Assembly (NCBI GenBank): GCA_023433505.1
Contig: JAEZCO010000076.1
Location: forward strand, 1 to 64,000
Source: Bacillota bacterium
GTDB taxonomy: Bacteria; Bacillota; Clostridia; Acetivibrionales; DTU013
Length of the DNA stretch: 64,000 bases
Direction: 5' to 3'
The notes under the pieces were generated by a model. It searched no databases. It was not told where the DNA came from and saw nothing but the letters and a program-made list of their open reading frames with translations. The position numbers and the translations under genes are program-made. Shown here one piece after another: positions 50,944-59,573 of the stretch (its first letter is position 1; each line of letters opens with the position of its first letter).

Positions 50944-51153
50944 ATGGGTCGCCGACCCACAGGAGATCAATACGGCTATCTTTGGTGGATCATTGACGGG
51001 GATAGCTATGCGGCGCTGGGCGACGGCGGCAATGTAATCTATATCAACCCGGCGAAAAATCTGGTCGTTGCCATTGCCTCGCTTTTTAATCCGGTTGCTA
51101 AGGATAGAATCGAACTTATCAAAAAATATATCGAACCTATAATTGAGGATTAA
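50944..51153 (+). pseudogene. C-terminal remnant of a beta-lactamase-fold serine hydrolase
   Basis: The frame contains YGYLWWIIDGDSYAALGDGG then NVIYINPAKNLVVAIASL, the closing strand and helix of class C beta-lactamase-related serine hydrolases (penicillin-binding-protein-like). The catalytic SxxK and YxN parts are absent upstream. The piece is about 60 residues of a protein that is normally 350-450 aa. It is probably not expressed as a functional product. Confidence 0.7.
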
Positions 51154-51227
51154 GTAAAATGAATCCCCGTTAACCGGGGAGATTATGAGCATAATACGTG
51201 GTAAGGCATTGGCATCTATATTCACCT

Positions 51228-51267
51228 AACACCGATTTTATTTTTTTATAGAATCGGTGTTGTTTTT
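51228..51267 (+). terminator. Hairpin terminator
   Basis: A ten-base perfect stem AACACCGATT (51228-51237) / AATCGGTGTT (51252-51261) is followed by GTTTTTTG. A smaller hairpin CCCCG/CGGGG lies at ~51164-51178, after the hydrolase remnant. Confidence 0.75.
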
Positions 51268-51446
51268 TGTTGTTTATTAAAAACAGGATATAGCAGCTAT
51301 ATTGCATCTAATAACCCTCAAATTCCTACAAGGTTTCAACAGGATATTACGCGTTTGAAAAGTGAGGAATAACTAGCAACCAGCAATTGCTTGATTTGTC
51401 ACTGTCCCTAATATAAACTTAACACAAGGAATAGGAGATGCTTTTT

Positions 51447-52124
51447 ATGTTTGATACAAAGAGATTCGGAGCATACATATCGAGGCTTCGTAAGAAATCG
51501 GATATGACACAATCAGAACTAGCTGAACGACTTAACCTGACACGCCAAGCAATTTCAAAATACGAGTGTGGAGATAGTTTCCCTGATATTTCAATTTTAA
51601 TTACCATTGCAAATGTCTTTGGCATCACTCTTGATGAACTTATTGGCTCAGGACATCCAACCGAAAAAGAAGCGGCCATTCTTGAAGGAGCTGCAGGTGG
51701 TCAAGATCTATCCGGTACATTGGATAAAGAATCCATACATGATATTGTGAATATTGCACCGTTGCTAAAACCCAGTCTGCTTGACAAAATGGCAACAGGC
51801 CTCGCAAAACAAGGAATAGATATATCCAGCATTGTATCTCTAGTAGAATATCTGCATGATGAAACGATCGCTAAACTACTTGAAAATGCAACGTTTGACA
51901 CACTAAGTGAAGAATTACTAGAAAAACTAATTCCGTTTTTGGATGGTTATTCCAATACGGTGGTATTTCAAAAAATACTTGACGGCGAACTTGATTACAG
52001 ACTCATTCGAATTATGCTGCCGTATGAAGAGTACATCTATACACAGGTTGAAGCTGCTGTGCTTTATGGTGCCCTTGATAAAAAAGCACTTGATATTTTA
52101 AGAGAGTGGAAAAATAAAAAATAA
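51447..52124 (+). CDS. XRE-family transcriptional regulator with C-terminal effector region
   Basis: Residues 5-65 are a Cro/C1-type helix-turn-helix (AYISRLRKKSDMTQSELAER, LTRQAISKYECGDSFPDISI). The remaining ~155 residues are helical, with IDISSIVSLVEYLHDETIAK, of unknown function and possibly ligand-binding. The ATG at 51447 is chosen because TAGGAG is 8 nt upstream; the ATG at 51438 overlaps it. The MATE pump begins 41 bp downstream, so the protein probably controls its expression. Confidence 0.85.
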   Translation: MFDTKRFGAYISRLRKKSDMTQSELAERLNLTRQAISKYECGDSFPDISILITIANVFGITLDELIGSGHPTEKEAAILEGAAGGQDLSGTLDKESIHDIVNIAPLLKPSLLDKMATGLAKQGIDISSIVSLVEYLHDETIAKLLENATFDTLSEELLEKLIPFLDGYSNTVVFQKILDGELDYRLIRIMLPYEEYIYTQVEAAVLYGALDKKALDILREWKNKK

Positions 52125-52165
52125 TAGAAAAATCCTGATAAAATAAATGAAAGTCGTGAATTTAA

Positions 52166-53536
52166 ATGGATGATAAAAGAATAGAACTATTAAGCAAGTC
52201 CCCTGTAGGCAAAGCAATTTTTTCTATGTCTATTCCTGTTGTAATGGGAATGATGATTCAAGTGTTATACAACCTTGTAGACATCTATTTTATAGGAAAG
52301 CTTGATGACCCGAACCAGCTTGCAGCCGCGAACATAACAACACCCTTATTCATGTTTATTATGGCAGTCTCAGGAATCGTTGGAACAGGTGCTGCTTCCT
52401 ATATATCAAGATGCCTCGGTAAATCAGATTATGAAAAAGCCAGTAAAGTCCTTTCGTCAGGTGTTGTTATATGTCTTTGTTTAGGTTTACTGTTTTCTGT
52501 TTTTGGGAGTCTTTTTATTAAACCGATTGTCAATGCTTTAGGGGCAAGTGAAATGACATTCCCCTTTGCGTTGAATTACTCTATAATTCTGCTTTTCGGA
52601 GCGGCAATCATTATGTGTAATTTTGCTTTGAGTCAGTTAATTCGAAGTGAGGGGTCCGTCGTTGTCTCGATGCTTGGCATGCTCATCGGCACGATAATGA
52701 ATATAATTCTAAATCCCATTTTTATTTTTGTCTTTAATATGGGCGTCAAAGGTTCTGCAATTGCAACTGTACTAGGCAATGCACTCGGACTTGTTTACTA
52801 CATCATGTTTTATATGCGCGGAAAGTCAATGGTAAAATTTAGACTGCGGTATATCTCTCCCCAAAAAGATATTTTAAAAGAGATATTTACCATCGGTACA
52901 CCTGCATCTGTCAGCCAATTTCTAATGGGTGTGGCAGTCATACTGTGCAATAATCTAGCTGTTACTTACGGTGACAATATTGTTGCAGGAATGGGTGTGG
53001 CTTCCAAAATCATAACCATCGGGACCTTTATATTTATGGGATTCGCCGTTGGCTGCCAACCACTGATCGGATACAGCTTTGGCGCAAAAAACTATGCGCG
53101 TACACAGGAAATCATAAAGAAAGGTATGATAATTACCAGTATAATCGGTGTTGTATTAACTATACTATTCGGTATTTTTGCCAAGCAACTTATTTCATTT
53201 TTCACACCACTTTCGGATGTCATTCCACAAGGAAGTCTAATACTACGTGGATTCATGTGGTCACTTCCTGTATTTGGCGCACAGATGGTCGGTGCAGTAA
53301 CCGTGCAGGCAATGGGCAAAGGCGGTGCTTCGCTATTGCTCTCGGTCGCAAGGCAGGGTGTGTTTTACATTCCCATCCTGTTTACACTTAACAGTATGTT
53401 TGGGTTAAACGGCTTGATATTTGCACAGCCGTTGGCTGACCTGCTAGCATTGCTCCTCTCAATTCTTGTATTAAGTATTATCATAAAAAATAGCAAGACG
53501 TTGTCACAACCACAAATGGTCTGTGATAATATATAG
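52166..53536 (+). CDS. MATE-family multidrug efflux transporter
   Basis: The 456-aa protein has twelve transmembrane helices and the MepA/DinF-type features: SIPVVMGMMIQVLYNLVDIY in helix 1, GTGAASYISRCLGK, ASVSQFLMGVAVILCNN and GFAVGCQPLIGYSFGAKNYAR. It exports cationic drugs using an ion gradient. It probably forms an operon with the XRE regulator upstream. Its last eleven codons lie in a 33-bp sequence repeated at 54272. Confidence 0.92.
   Translation: MDDKRIELLSKSPVGKAIFSMSIPVVMGMMIQVLYNLVDIYFIGKLDDPNQLAAANITTPLFMFIMAVSGIVGTGAASYISRCLGKSDYEKASKVLSSGVVICLCLGLLFSVFGSLFIKPIVNALGASEMTFPFALNYSIILLFGAAIIMCNFALSQLIRSEGSVVVSMLGMLIGTIMNIILNPIFIFVFNMGVKGSAIATVLGNALGLVYYIMFYMRGKSMVKFRLRYISPQKDILKEIFTIGTPASVSQFLMGVAVILCNNLAVTYGDNIVAGMGVASKIITIGTFIFMGFAVGCQPLIGYSFGAKNYARTQEIIKKGMIITSIIGVVLTILFGIFAKQLISFFTPLSDVIPQGSLILRGFMWSLPVFGAQMVGAVTVQAMGKGGASLLLSVARQGVFYIPILFTLNSMFGLNGLIFAQPLADLLALLLSILVLSIIIKNSKTLSQPQMVCDNI
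53503..53535. repeat. 33-bp direct repeat, copy 1
   Basis: It is identical to 54272-54304 over all 33 bases. It encodes the MATE C-terminus and contains an imperfect hairpin, TCACA-ACCA-CAAA-TGGT-C-TGTGA. Confidence 0.9.
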
Positions 53537-53709
53537 ATGATATACCCCACTATAATCAGGTCAAGTTGACCCGATGCTAGACGGGAGAATGAAATAAGCC
53601 GATTGCGGTTGTAGTTGGCTCTTAAAGTATTTGTTTCTTCCGCAGTTGCCGAATCTTCATACTTTTCAAGTTCTCCCGTTTTTCCGCAATAAGGGCATCT
53701 AAACTTCAT
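53537..53709 (-). pseudogene. Fragment encoding a zinc-ribbon N-terminus
   Basis: A minus-strand frame begins MKFRCPYCGKTGELEKYEDS with a good AAAGGA upstream, but only one CxxC is present. After about 55 codons it runs into the antisense of the MATE gene (formally open to 53365). A related tract, ANYNR-R-IS, recurs at 57903-57950. It is probably the front part of a lost gene. Confidence 0.4.
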
Positions 53710-53847
53710 AAAATCAATCCTTTCTTGTTATTCATTATTTATATAAGACACAGACAAACAAGAATTTATTGAGATGTTAGCCTGCGTTGCTTGCCGCAAT
53801 GGAAGATCATAGATTATCGTTAAGGGTAAGTAAAGGAGACAAATAAT

Positions 53848-54270
53848 ATGTTTAAAGACAATCTAAAAATACTTCGTAAAGAAAAAGGACTTTCTCAAGA
53901 AGAACTTGCAGAACGATTGCATATAGTGCGTCAGACAGTATCTAAATGGGAGAAAGGTCTTTCGGTACCTGACGCAGACTTTCTTATTCGGATTGCTGAA
54001 ATTTTCGAAACATCAGTAAGTACACTTCTTGGTGACACAGTGGAACCATCTGCAGATAACAATATCGTCGCACAAAAGCTGGAGCAGCTTAATATGCTAT
54101 TGGCTGAGAAAAATAGACGGAGTCGCCGCATCTGGAAAGTAGTTGCAATTATTTTAATTTCTATTGCTGTGATGACAATCCTGCTGATCATATTGAGTTT
54201 TGTAAGTTTACATAGTTTTACCACTGACCATGCCATCACAGAACAAACAGAAAAAATAATTATTCCGTAA
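53848..54270 (+). CDS. XRE-family regulator with C-terminal membrane helix
   Basis: Residues 3-65 form a helix-turn-helix (LKILRKEKGLSQEELAERLH, VRQTVSKWEKGLSVPDADFL). A short linker and one transmembrane helix (~residues 95-120; IWKVVAIILISIAVMTILLI) follow. Membrane-tethered XRE proteins of this type are common in Firmicutes and may sense envelope stress. AAAGGAG precedes the ATG. The gene lies wholly between the two 33-bp repeats, next to a convergent ABC exporter operon. Confidence 0.88.
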   Translation: MFKDNLKILRKEKGLSQEELAERLHIVRQTVSKWEKGLSVPDADFLIRIAEIFETSVSTLLGDTVEPSADNNIVAQKLEQLNMLLAEKNRRSRRIWKVVAIILISIAVMTILLIILSFVSLHSFTTDHAITEQTEKIIIP

Positions 54271-54271
54271 A

Positions 54272-54304
54272 GTCACAACCACAAATGGTCTGTGATAATA
54301 TATA
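54272..54304. repeat. 33-bp direct repeat, copy 2
   Basis: This is a perfect copy of 53503-53535, beginning 2 bp after the XRE stop codon. Here it is non-coding. The pair encloses the zinc-ribbon fragment and the XRE gene. Confidence 0.9.
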
Positions 54305-54405
54305 AATAATTCGTCAGAGAGGTAATAAAGCGCCATCTCAGAAAGGATGTTCAAACTAGAGGCATGGATTATCTTCAATAGAAACAATATAACCCATGCC
54401 CTTTA

Positions 54406-55419
54406 TTACTTCCATGCGGCATATAAACCGGCGATGACTTGCTCGATGGGAGCTTTGTTAATTTCCACATCTTTTATCCCGTCAGCTTCGGAAAGCTGTT
54501 TGAGCAGTTGCTTAATCGGATTTTTTGTAACATCGACTTCATACTGGTACACTCCATTTTCACCGCTGATGAGCTTACCGCCCTCAAGAGTAAGCGTGGC
54601 GCTGCTGTCCATCGTCACGATAAACCGCGTCAGGTTTCCTGTTATTTCACGCAACCCATCGAAGCCGCCGTCGTAAGCAATTTTACCTCCCGAAATCATT
54701 AAAATACGCTGCGCCATTTCTTCAAGGTCGTCCATGTCGTGACTGGTTACGATAATCGTCACACCATCATCACGGTTTATTCGTTTGAGGAACTCAATCA
54801 TTTGCCGTTTTGCAACGACATCCAAGCCAAGCGTAGGTTCGTCAAGAATGATAAGCTCCGGTGAATGTAAAAGCATCATTGCGAGGTCGGCTCTCATGCG
54901 TTGACCGAGCGATAATTCGCGGGCAAATGTTTTTATCAGCTCGCCTATGCCGAGAAGCTCTACAACCATTTCGAGATTGCGTTTATAAACATCATTCGGA
55001 ATATCCCAGATGACTTTTTTCCACTCAAAACTTTGGGATACCGGATGATCCCACCAAAGCTCCGTGCGATTACCGAATAACACGCCCAATCTGCCCATAA
55101 CTTTAATGCGGTCTTTTTCCGGTGATAGATCCAAAACTGAAATTTCCCCTTCGGTAGGCTGAAGCATACCGGCAAGCAGTTTCATTGTTGTGCTTTTACC
55201 TGCTCCGTTCGGTCCGGCATAAGCAATAAACTCGCCGCGGTTCACGGTAAACGATACGTTTTCTAACGCAGAAATAATTTTCTTCTGCGGTTTGAATAGA
55301 TTTTTAATAAGTCCTTTACCCGCATTTTCACGCTGCCATTGGGTAAATATTTTCGTGACATTCTCCACCTTAATTGCGGTGTCCGCCTGCATGATAACGG
55401 TTGATTCCCTTTTTAACAT
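54406..55419 (-). CDS. ABC-2 type exporter ATP-binding protein
   Basis: Walker A is AGPNGAGKSTTMKLLAG, the signature LSLGQRMRADLAMML, and Walker B LIILDEPTLGLDV. The N-terminus KVENVTKIFTQWQRENAGKG with its FKPQKKIISALEN insert and the 337-aa length are typical of the ATPases that pair with ABC2_membrane_6 (DUF990) permeases. The ATG at 55419 follows AAAGGA and overlaps the permease gene by 50 bp. It powers the two membrane proteins encoded upstream in an exporter of unknown substrate. Confidence 0.92.
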   Translation of the reverse strand: MLKRESTVIMQADTAIKVENVTKIFTQWQRENAGKGLIKNLFKPQKKIISALENVSFTVNRGEFIAYAGPNGAGKSTTMKLLAGMLQPTEGEISVLDLSPEKDRIKVMGRLGVLFGNRTELWWDHPVSQSFEWKKVIWDIPNDVYKRNLEMVVELLGIGELIKTFARELSLGQRMRADLAMMLLHSPELIILDEPTLGLDVVAKRQMIEFLKRINRDDGVTIIVTSHDMDDLEEMAQRILMISGGKIAYDGGFDGLREITGNLTRFIVTMDSSATLTLEGGKLISGENGVYQYEVDVTKNPIKQLLKQLSEADGIKDVEINKAPIEQVIAGLYAAWK

Positions 55420-56209
55420 AATATCTAAATCCTTTCTTAAAAAAGTAGGCGGCGGTAAGTGAAATCAACACCGCGAAAATAATGGGATAAATATTTGCGA
55501 GAATAGGCGTTTTGCCCAGTATAATCAGTGTCGGAAGCCACGCAATCAGTCCCGCCGGAAATATAGTCAATAGTGGCAATTTCATATAGAACGGCATCCC
55601 CGAAAGCGGAAACGTCGCCGTGTATTCTATACTGTATCTGACTGTGCTTGAAATCTCCTCACATTGCACGGGAGCGTAAAACGCCAAACTTGAAACGAGA
55701 TATGAAAGCCCAATGACAATTGCCATGCTGATGAGGACGTTTCCGATTAACAGAAATATCCACCACCACGGAAGCACAGCGGTTAAATTCGCCGCAGAAA
55801 AACACATCAGAATAATTCCCGAAACGAACCGCCCCGAGCAGGTAAACGGAAAAAATCCCGCAAGCATTTGAACGCTGTAAGGGAGCGGCATAACAAACAT
55901 ATGCTCCCATTGTCCGCGCCCTATGATCCTACTTGGAAAAGATGCGTTTCCATGGTCGAATATGCCTATTGCACCATTCACGATACCGCCGTAAGCGAGC
56001 ATAAACAAAATCTCATATTTATCAAGGCCACCGATGCCGTCGAATTTCCACGCAAGCAAGAATATTCCCGATATTGCGGAAATGTCCGCACATATATCCG
56101 ATATCAAGGCTATTATCATAAATTTGGTGTCACGCAAAAGCGCACCCAAATCCATTTTTGCGTATATCGCCAAAAGTCCGATATAACGCTTGAATGTAAT
56201 TTCACCCAT
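55370..56209 (-). CDS. ABC-2 type exporter permease subunit 2
   Basis: The 279-aa protein has six hydrophobic segments and fits the ABC2_membrane_6 (DUF990) family by neighbourhood and by features such as GNASFPSRIIGRGQWEHMFV and FPAGLIAWLPTLIILG. It overlaps both neighbours (8 bp and 50 bp), consistent with translational coupling. It forms a heterodimeric channel with the other permease. Confidence 0.82.
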   Translation of the reverse strand: MGEITFKRYIGLLAIYAKMDLGALLRDTKFMIIALISDICADISAISGIFLLAWKFDGIGGLDKYEILFMLAYGGIVNGAIGIFDHGNASFPSRIIGRGQWEHMFVMPLPYSVQMLAGFFPFTCSGRFVSGIILMCFSAANLTAVLPWWWIFLLIGNVLISMAIVIGLSYLVSSLAFYAPVQCEEISSTVRYSIEYTATFPLSGMPFYMKLPLLTIFPAGLIAWLPTLIILGKTPILANIYPIIFAVLISLTAAYFFKKGFRYYVKKGINRYHAGGHRN

Positions 56210-56969
56210 CGAAACTCACCATCTTTTCTCTTGAATTATTAAACCATATCACCGTTATAGTCCAAAGAACCACGTTCCAAAAAATTTGAGCAGGGATTAT
56301 CCGGACGGGTTCTGCCGAACCGATATACAGCGACAACGGCGCGCCACCTAAGCTTCCGAATGGCTGATATGTCATCCATTTATCCATTCCGAACGGCAGT
56401 ATTTTGAACGGAATTACTGTACCCGAAAAGAATGATACTATCGCCGAACGAATAACCCATGTCAGCCACACAACATTCTTGAGCCGCAACGTGACACAGA
56501 AGAATAAAAACTCAAAGGCAAAACCGAGCGACGCGCATAAAATTAACGATGGAATTATCCATAGCGTTTGCGGAATTATTTGTATTCCGAATACCGGAGC
56601 GATTAATGCCATAGGCAATGAAAATAGCAATAATGTAGGTGTCCATTCGCCCACTGTGCGCGATATGACCTGACCGAAAATAGACATCGGACGAGGGAAT
56701 AAAGACGCACATTTGCCGGCAGAATCCCAATCGTTTATAAAAGTATCAACAATTAGAATATTAGAAAGTAGCGCGTTTACATAGGTATAGCTTAACAGTT
56801 GAATCAAACTCATTCCCGCATCAACGCCCCTTGCCGTAATTATGCGCCATATAAACATCAATGGCACGAGATAGATAATCTTCATAATTATTTGCGGAAA
56901 CATATATACGATTCCGCCGTTCGTTTGAGCGCGTAAAGCTATTTGGGCAGTTTTGATATATTTCCTCAT
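56202..56969 (-). CDS. ABC-2 type exporter permease subunit 1
   Basis: Six hydrophobic segments, with LLSYTYVNALLSNILIVDTF and FPRPMSIFGQVISRTVGEW, and the adjacent ATPase place the 255-aa protein in the DUF990 family. GGGGG lies upstream of the ATG, directly after the stop of the decayed ABC-F gene. It is the first intact gene of the exporter operon. Confidence 0.82.
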   Translation of the reverse strand: MRKYIKTAQIALRAQTNGGIVYMFPQIIMKIIYLVPLMFIWRIITARGVDAGMSLIQLLSYTYVNALLSNILIVDTFINDWDSAGKCASLFPRPMSIFGQVISRTVGEWTPTLLLFSLPMALIAPVFGIQIIPQTLWIIPSLILCASLGFAFEFLFFCVTLRLKNVVWLTWVIRSAIVSFFSGTVIPFKILPFGMDKWMTYQPFGSLGGAPLSLYIGSAEPVRIIPAQIFWNVVLWTITVIWFNNSREKMVSFDG

Positions 56970-56972
56970 CTT

Positions 56973-57338
56973 CTAAAAACCCCCTTCAAGCCATTCGGTA
57001 TATAAAACGTCGATACGTTCCGCAAGCTGATTCTTTTTTTCGTGTAATTCATTCATTTTGGAGAAATCAGCCTTCAACAAATCCGCTTCAATTTCCGCGT
57101 TTGCTTTGTTAATTTCGGATTCAGTTTCAATAATTAACGTTTCGATTGAAACAGACTTCGGACTTTGTGAAGAAAGTTTTGTCTTATTTTTCCCGCTTTC
57201 GTAATGCTCATCTGCTGTTATTGTTTTAAACAATGTCGTTTCGGCCTTTTCACCGTTGTAAATCTCAAGGGAGATGCCCTTAATTACATGGTTCGAGCCG
57301 TAAAATTTATTCAATTCATTTATTGCACTATCAATCAT
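56973..57338 (-). pseudogene. Internally deleted ABC-F ATPase gene
   Basis: The first ~30 codons (LNKFYGSNHVIKGISLEIYN) are the start of an ABC-F (ribosome-protection type) ATPase up to the strand before Walker A. The last ~55 (DFSKMNELHEKKNQLAERID followed by VLYTEWLEG) are its C-terminal coiled coil. The centre, with both ATPase cassettes, is missing and replaced by a short bridge, yet the frame stays open. An intact relative has about 500 residues. It is not a functional ATPase. The 3' end abuts the exporter genes. Confidence 0.7.
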
Positions 57339-57366
57339 GATAAAAAATCTCCTTTACTATTTGGAT

Positions 57367-57406
57367 ATAAAAATACCCAGTGCAGATAGTTTTGACTGCA
57401 CTGGGT
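57367..57406 (-). terminator. Terminator/attenuator hairpin upstream of the ABC-F remnant
   Basis: An 11-bp perfect stem, ACCCAGTGCAG (57375-57385) / CTGCACTGGGT (57396-57406), is followed on the minus strand by ATTTTTATAT. It lies between a 73-aa ORF and the ABC-F remnant, where antibiotic-induced ABC-F genes often carry an attenuator. Confidence 0.8.
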
Positions 57407-57428
57407 GACCAAACATAAAGAAGCGGAT

Positions 57429-57650
57429 TTATACTGCTATTTTATGTGGTGACAGGCATTCAAAACAATCTTTTTCTTGAAAAAGGGCAGACTTCTCCTC
57501 CCAAACGGCAAAGATCATTGCGAGATTGTGGTTCTCTCTTGCCAAAAGGGCATAACTATCCCTTGTATCCATTGTTTTGAATGTATACTTACGCACTATA
57601 TCACTTCCGTGGAATAACTCATTCGTGCGTAAAATTTCAGATTGCTTCAT
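57429..57650 (-). CDS. Small hypothetical protein (73 aa) upstream of the ABC-F remnant
   Basis: The protein starts KQSEILRTNELFHGSDIVRK and ends ECLSPHKIAV; no domain is recognised. The ATG at 57650 has AAAGGTGG 8 nt upstream, and the terminator hairpin follows 23 bp after the stop. It could be an ordinary small gene or a leader peptide for attenuation of the former ABC-F gene; its length favours a small protein. Confidence 0.5.
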   Translation of the reverse strand: MKQSEILRTNELFHGSDIVRKYTFKTMDTRDSYALLARENHNLAMIFAVWEEKSALFQEKDCFECLSPHKIAV

Positions 57651-57662
57651 GCTTCTCACCAC

Positions 57663-58062
57663 CTTTCACCTAAACACTATTTCTTATAATACCATAAAAA
57701 ATGTCCAAAAGGCAATCAAAAAAAATGCTCCGCCGAAATGGTATCTTTCGGTAAAGATTCTGATGTTTTGAGCTTTCCAATGAGCAATGGGATGACGGCT
57801 CATGGGGCAGATTTCATTCGCAGGATTCAAAAGCCTCAATCAAACAGAATTTTGTAACTACCGAATCGGCGCTCAAACCGTCGTTTGAGTTAAGCCTTTC
57901 AAAAGACGACAGGATGAGATATGTCGCTTGCGGTTGTAGTTGGCTTTTTCCGTCTTATATAGTATGATATAGAAAATTCATATTTTCTTCATTTTGTCTC
58001 TTGACACTTACGCGATGTGAGGCTGTATGTTTGTGATATACTATAAAAAGGAAGTACATTTT
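57663..58062. other. Intergenic segment with decayed sequence
   Basis: It contains an inverted repeat CTCAAAC-CGTC-GTTTGAG (57873-57890) and, at 57903-57950, a tract resembling 53567-53625 (shared TTGCGGTTGTAGTTGGCT). A TTGACA at 58001 may belong to the downstream MerR gene, but no matching -10 is well spaced. No intact gene is seen. Confidence 0.45.
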
Positions 58063-59067
58063 ATGTTAATGAAAATCGGAGAGATCACAAGTAAATTCGG
58101 AATATCGCACCGTTCACTGCATTATTGGGAGGATGTGGGTATCATTAGAAGCTCTCGTGCAGACAACGACTACCGCTATTATGATGAGGAAAATCAACAA
58201 AAGATACGGCAAATTCTTGTTCTCCGAAAATTACGATTACCGCTGAAACAAATCATAATGGTTTTAGAAAGTGATAAAACTGTAGAGATTATCGATACTC
58301 TGCAGCAGAATTTAAACGAAGTTGATGATGAAATCACTGCCCTGTCAACAATACGGTCAATACTTGATTCTTTCATCACAAAATTGAATCAAAACATAAT
58401 GATAGATTTAAAAGTCAATTTGCTTGACGACAGCACAATACTTGAAATCGCAGATTCACTAGCCGTGACCAGACCTACGTTAAAGGAAGAAAAAACAGTT
58501 GAAGAGCTCGCAAAAGCGGATGAAAAATTGTCGAAACTGACCGACAGGGATGTCCGTATCATCTATCTGCCGCCTGCAACAGTGGCCAGCGCTCATTATA
58601 TCGGGGATGGACCGGAAGGACCTTCCGATGATATGATTAATAAATTCATTGAAGAAACCCATCTGGAAAAAATATATCCCGCTTCGCGTCACTATGGTTT
58701 TAACCATCCGAATCCCGGAATGCGTGAAGACGGTAAATACGGATATGAACGCTGGATGACGATTCCTGCCGATATGATTGTTCCGGCGCCGCTTGAAAAG
58801 AAGCATTTTACGGGAGGCCTGTATGCGGCATATATGATATTACCGGATGATCTGAACGGGACAGGATGGAACCGCTTATTAGAATGGGCTTTTACCAATA
58901 AATATTGGCAGCCATTTACAGACAATACGGGAAATTTATCCGGTTCCGGCGAAATAATGTTTGACCTACTGGAAGAACATCTCAATTATTTTAATTGGTT
59001 GGAAAACAATAATTTTCATCAAATCGATTTATTAATGCCGATTAAGAAAAGGGATGGTAATTTATGA
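58063..59067 (+). CDS. MerR-family regulator with GyrI-like ligand-binding domain
   Basis: Residues 1-70 form the MerR DNA-binding head (KIGEITSKFGISHRSLHYWE, RYYDEENQQKIRQILVLR). A dimerisation coiled coil (~75-125) and a ~160-residue GyrI-like effector domain (VRIIYLPPATVASAHYIGDG; YGYERWMTIPADMIVPAPLE; GGLYAAYMILP) follow, as in BltR-type multidrug-sensing activators. The ATG at 58063 is used, with AAGGAAG 8 nt upstream, in preference to 58027. It is followed by a strong terminator. The target gene is not obvious nearby. Confidence 0.85.
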   Translation: MLMKIGEITSKFGISHRSLHYWEDVGIIRSSRADNDYRYYDEENQQKIRQILVLRKLRLPLKQIIMVLESDKTVEIIDTLQQNLNEVDDEITALSTIRSILDSFITKLNQNIMIDLKVNLLDDSTILEIADSLAVTRPTLKEEKTVEELAKADEKLSKLTDRDVRIIYLPPATVASAHYIGDGPEGPSDDMINKFIEETHLEKIYPASRHYGFNHPNPGMREDGKYGYERWMTIPADMIVPAPLEKKHFTGGLYAAYMILPDDLNGTGWNRLLEWAFTNKYWQPFTDNTGNLSGSGEIMFDLLEEHLNYFNWLENNNFHQIDLLMPIKKRDGNL

Positions 59068-59080
59068 TTAACTATACCTC

Positions 59081-59120
59081 GAAAGAAGTCGATTGCAATG
59101 GCAATCGACTTCTTTCGTTT
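59081..59120 (+). terminator. Perfect 16-bp hairpin, copy 1
   Basis: GAAAGAAGTCGATTGC (59081-59096) pairs with GCAATCGACTTCTTTC (59101-59116), with loop AATG and a following GTTT. The same stem core recurs at 62328-62363. Confidence 0.8.
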
Positions 59121-59176
59121 ACTATGATAAAATGCAAATACATATTATACTTTGCTTGTTTCAAGGAGATGATTGT

Positions 59177-59407
59177 TTGAAGCATAAAAAACTGATATTT
59201 TCTTTATCCGCCCTACTGATTTTGACATTGTTGATTACCGGGGGATATTTTTTGAATCAATATATATCCTTGTTGACAACGGATAAAAGCTGGATACAGG
59301 ATTTTAACTATCAGGAGAATGAGTTACATGATCTGGTTTTAAATAGCCAAGGATGTCCAGTGATTCCTATCGCAACTGGAGGAAAAGAATTTCCATCAAT
59401 AAACTGA
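59177..59407 (+). pseudogene. Truncated copy of the aspartyl-protease-like membrane protein
   Basis: Starting from TTG (AAGGAGA upstream), it encodes a membrane anchor and DKSWIQDFNYQENELHDLVL then CPVIPI, matching IRDLNYQESQIHDISIGL and CPSIPV of the 2026-2913 protein. Homology stops before the first DTG, and the frame ends within 12 codons. The following ~90 bases in another frame (to 59493) may be a different remnant. No active product is expected. Confidence 0.7.
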
Positions 59408-59573
59408 TTAACAGTTTGAAAGATAGCAACATGAAAATGACGGAAGAAACAGTTCTTGAAGACAACTCAATCCTATTAACGATTGATATTTGAGTTGAAC
59501 GACGGCTGAACTTCGGATTTATATAAGCTAGAAGTATCAGATAAACAAGAATTTATCTGTCAAAGGGGAAAAT

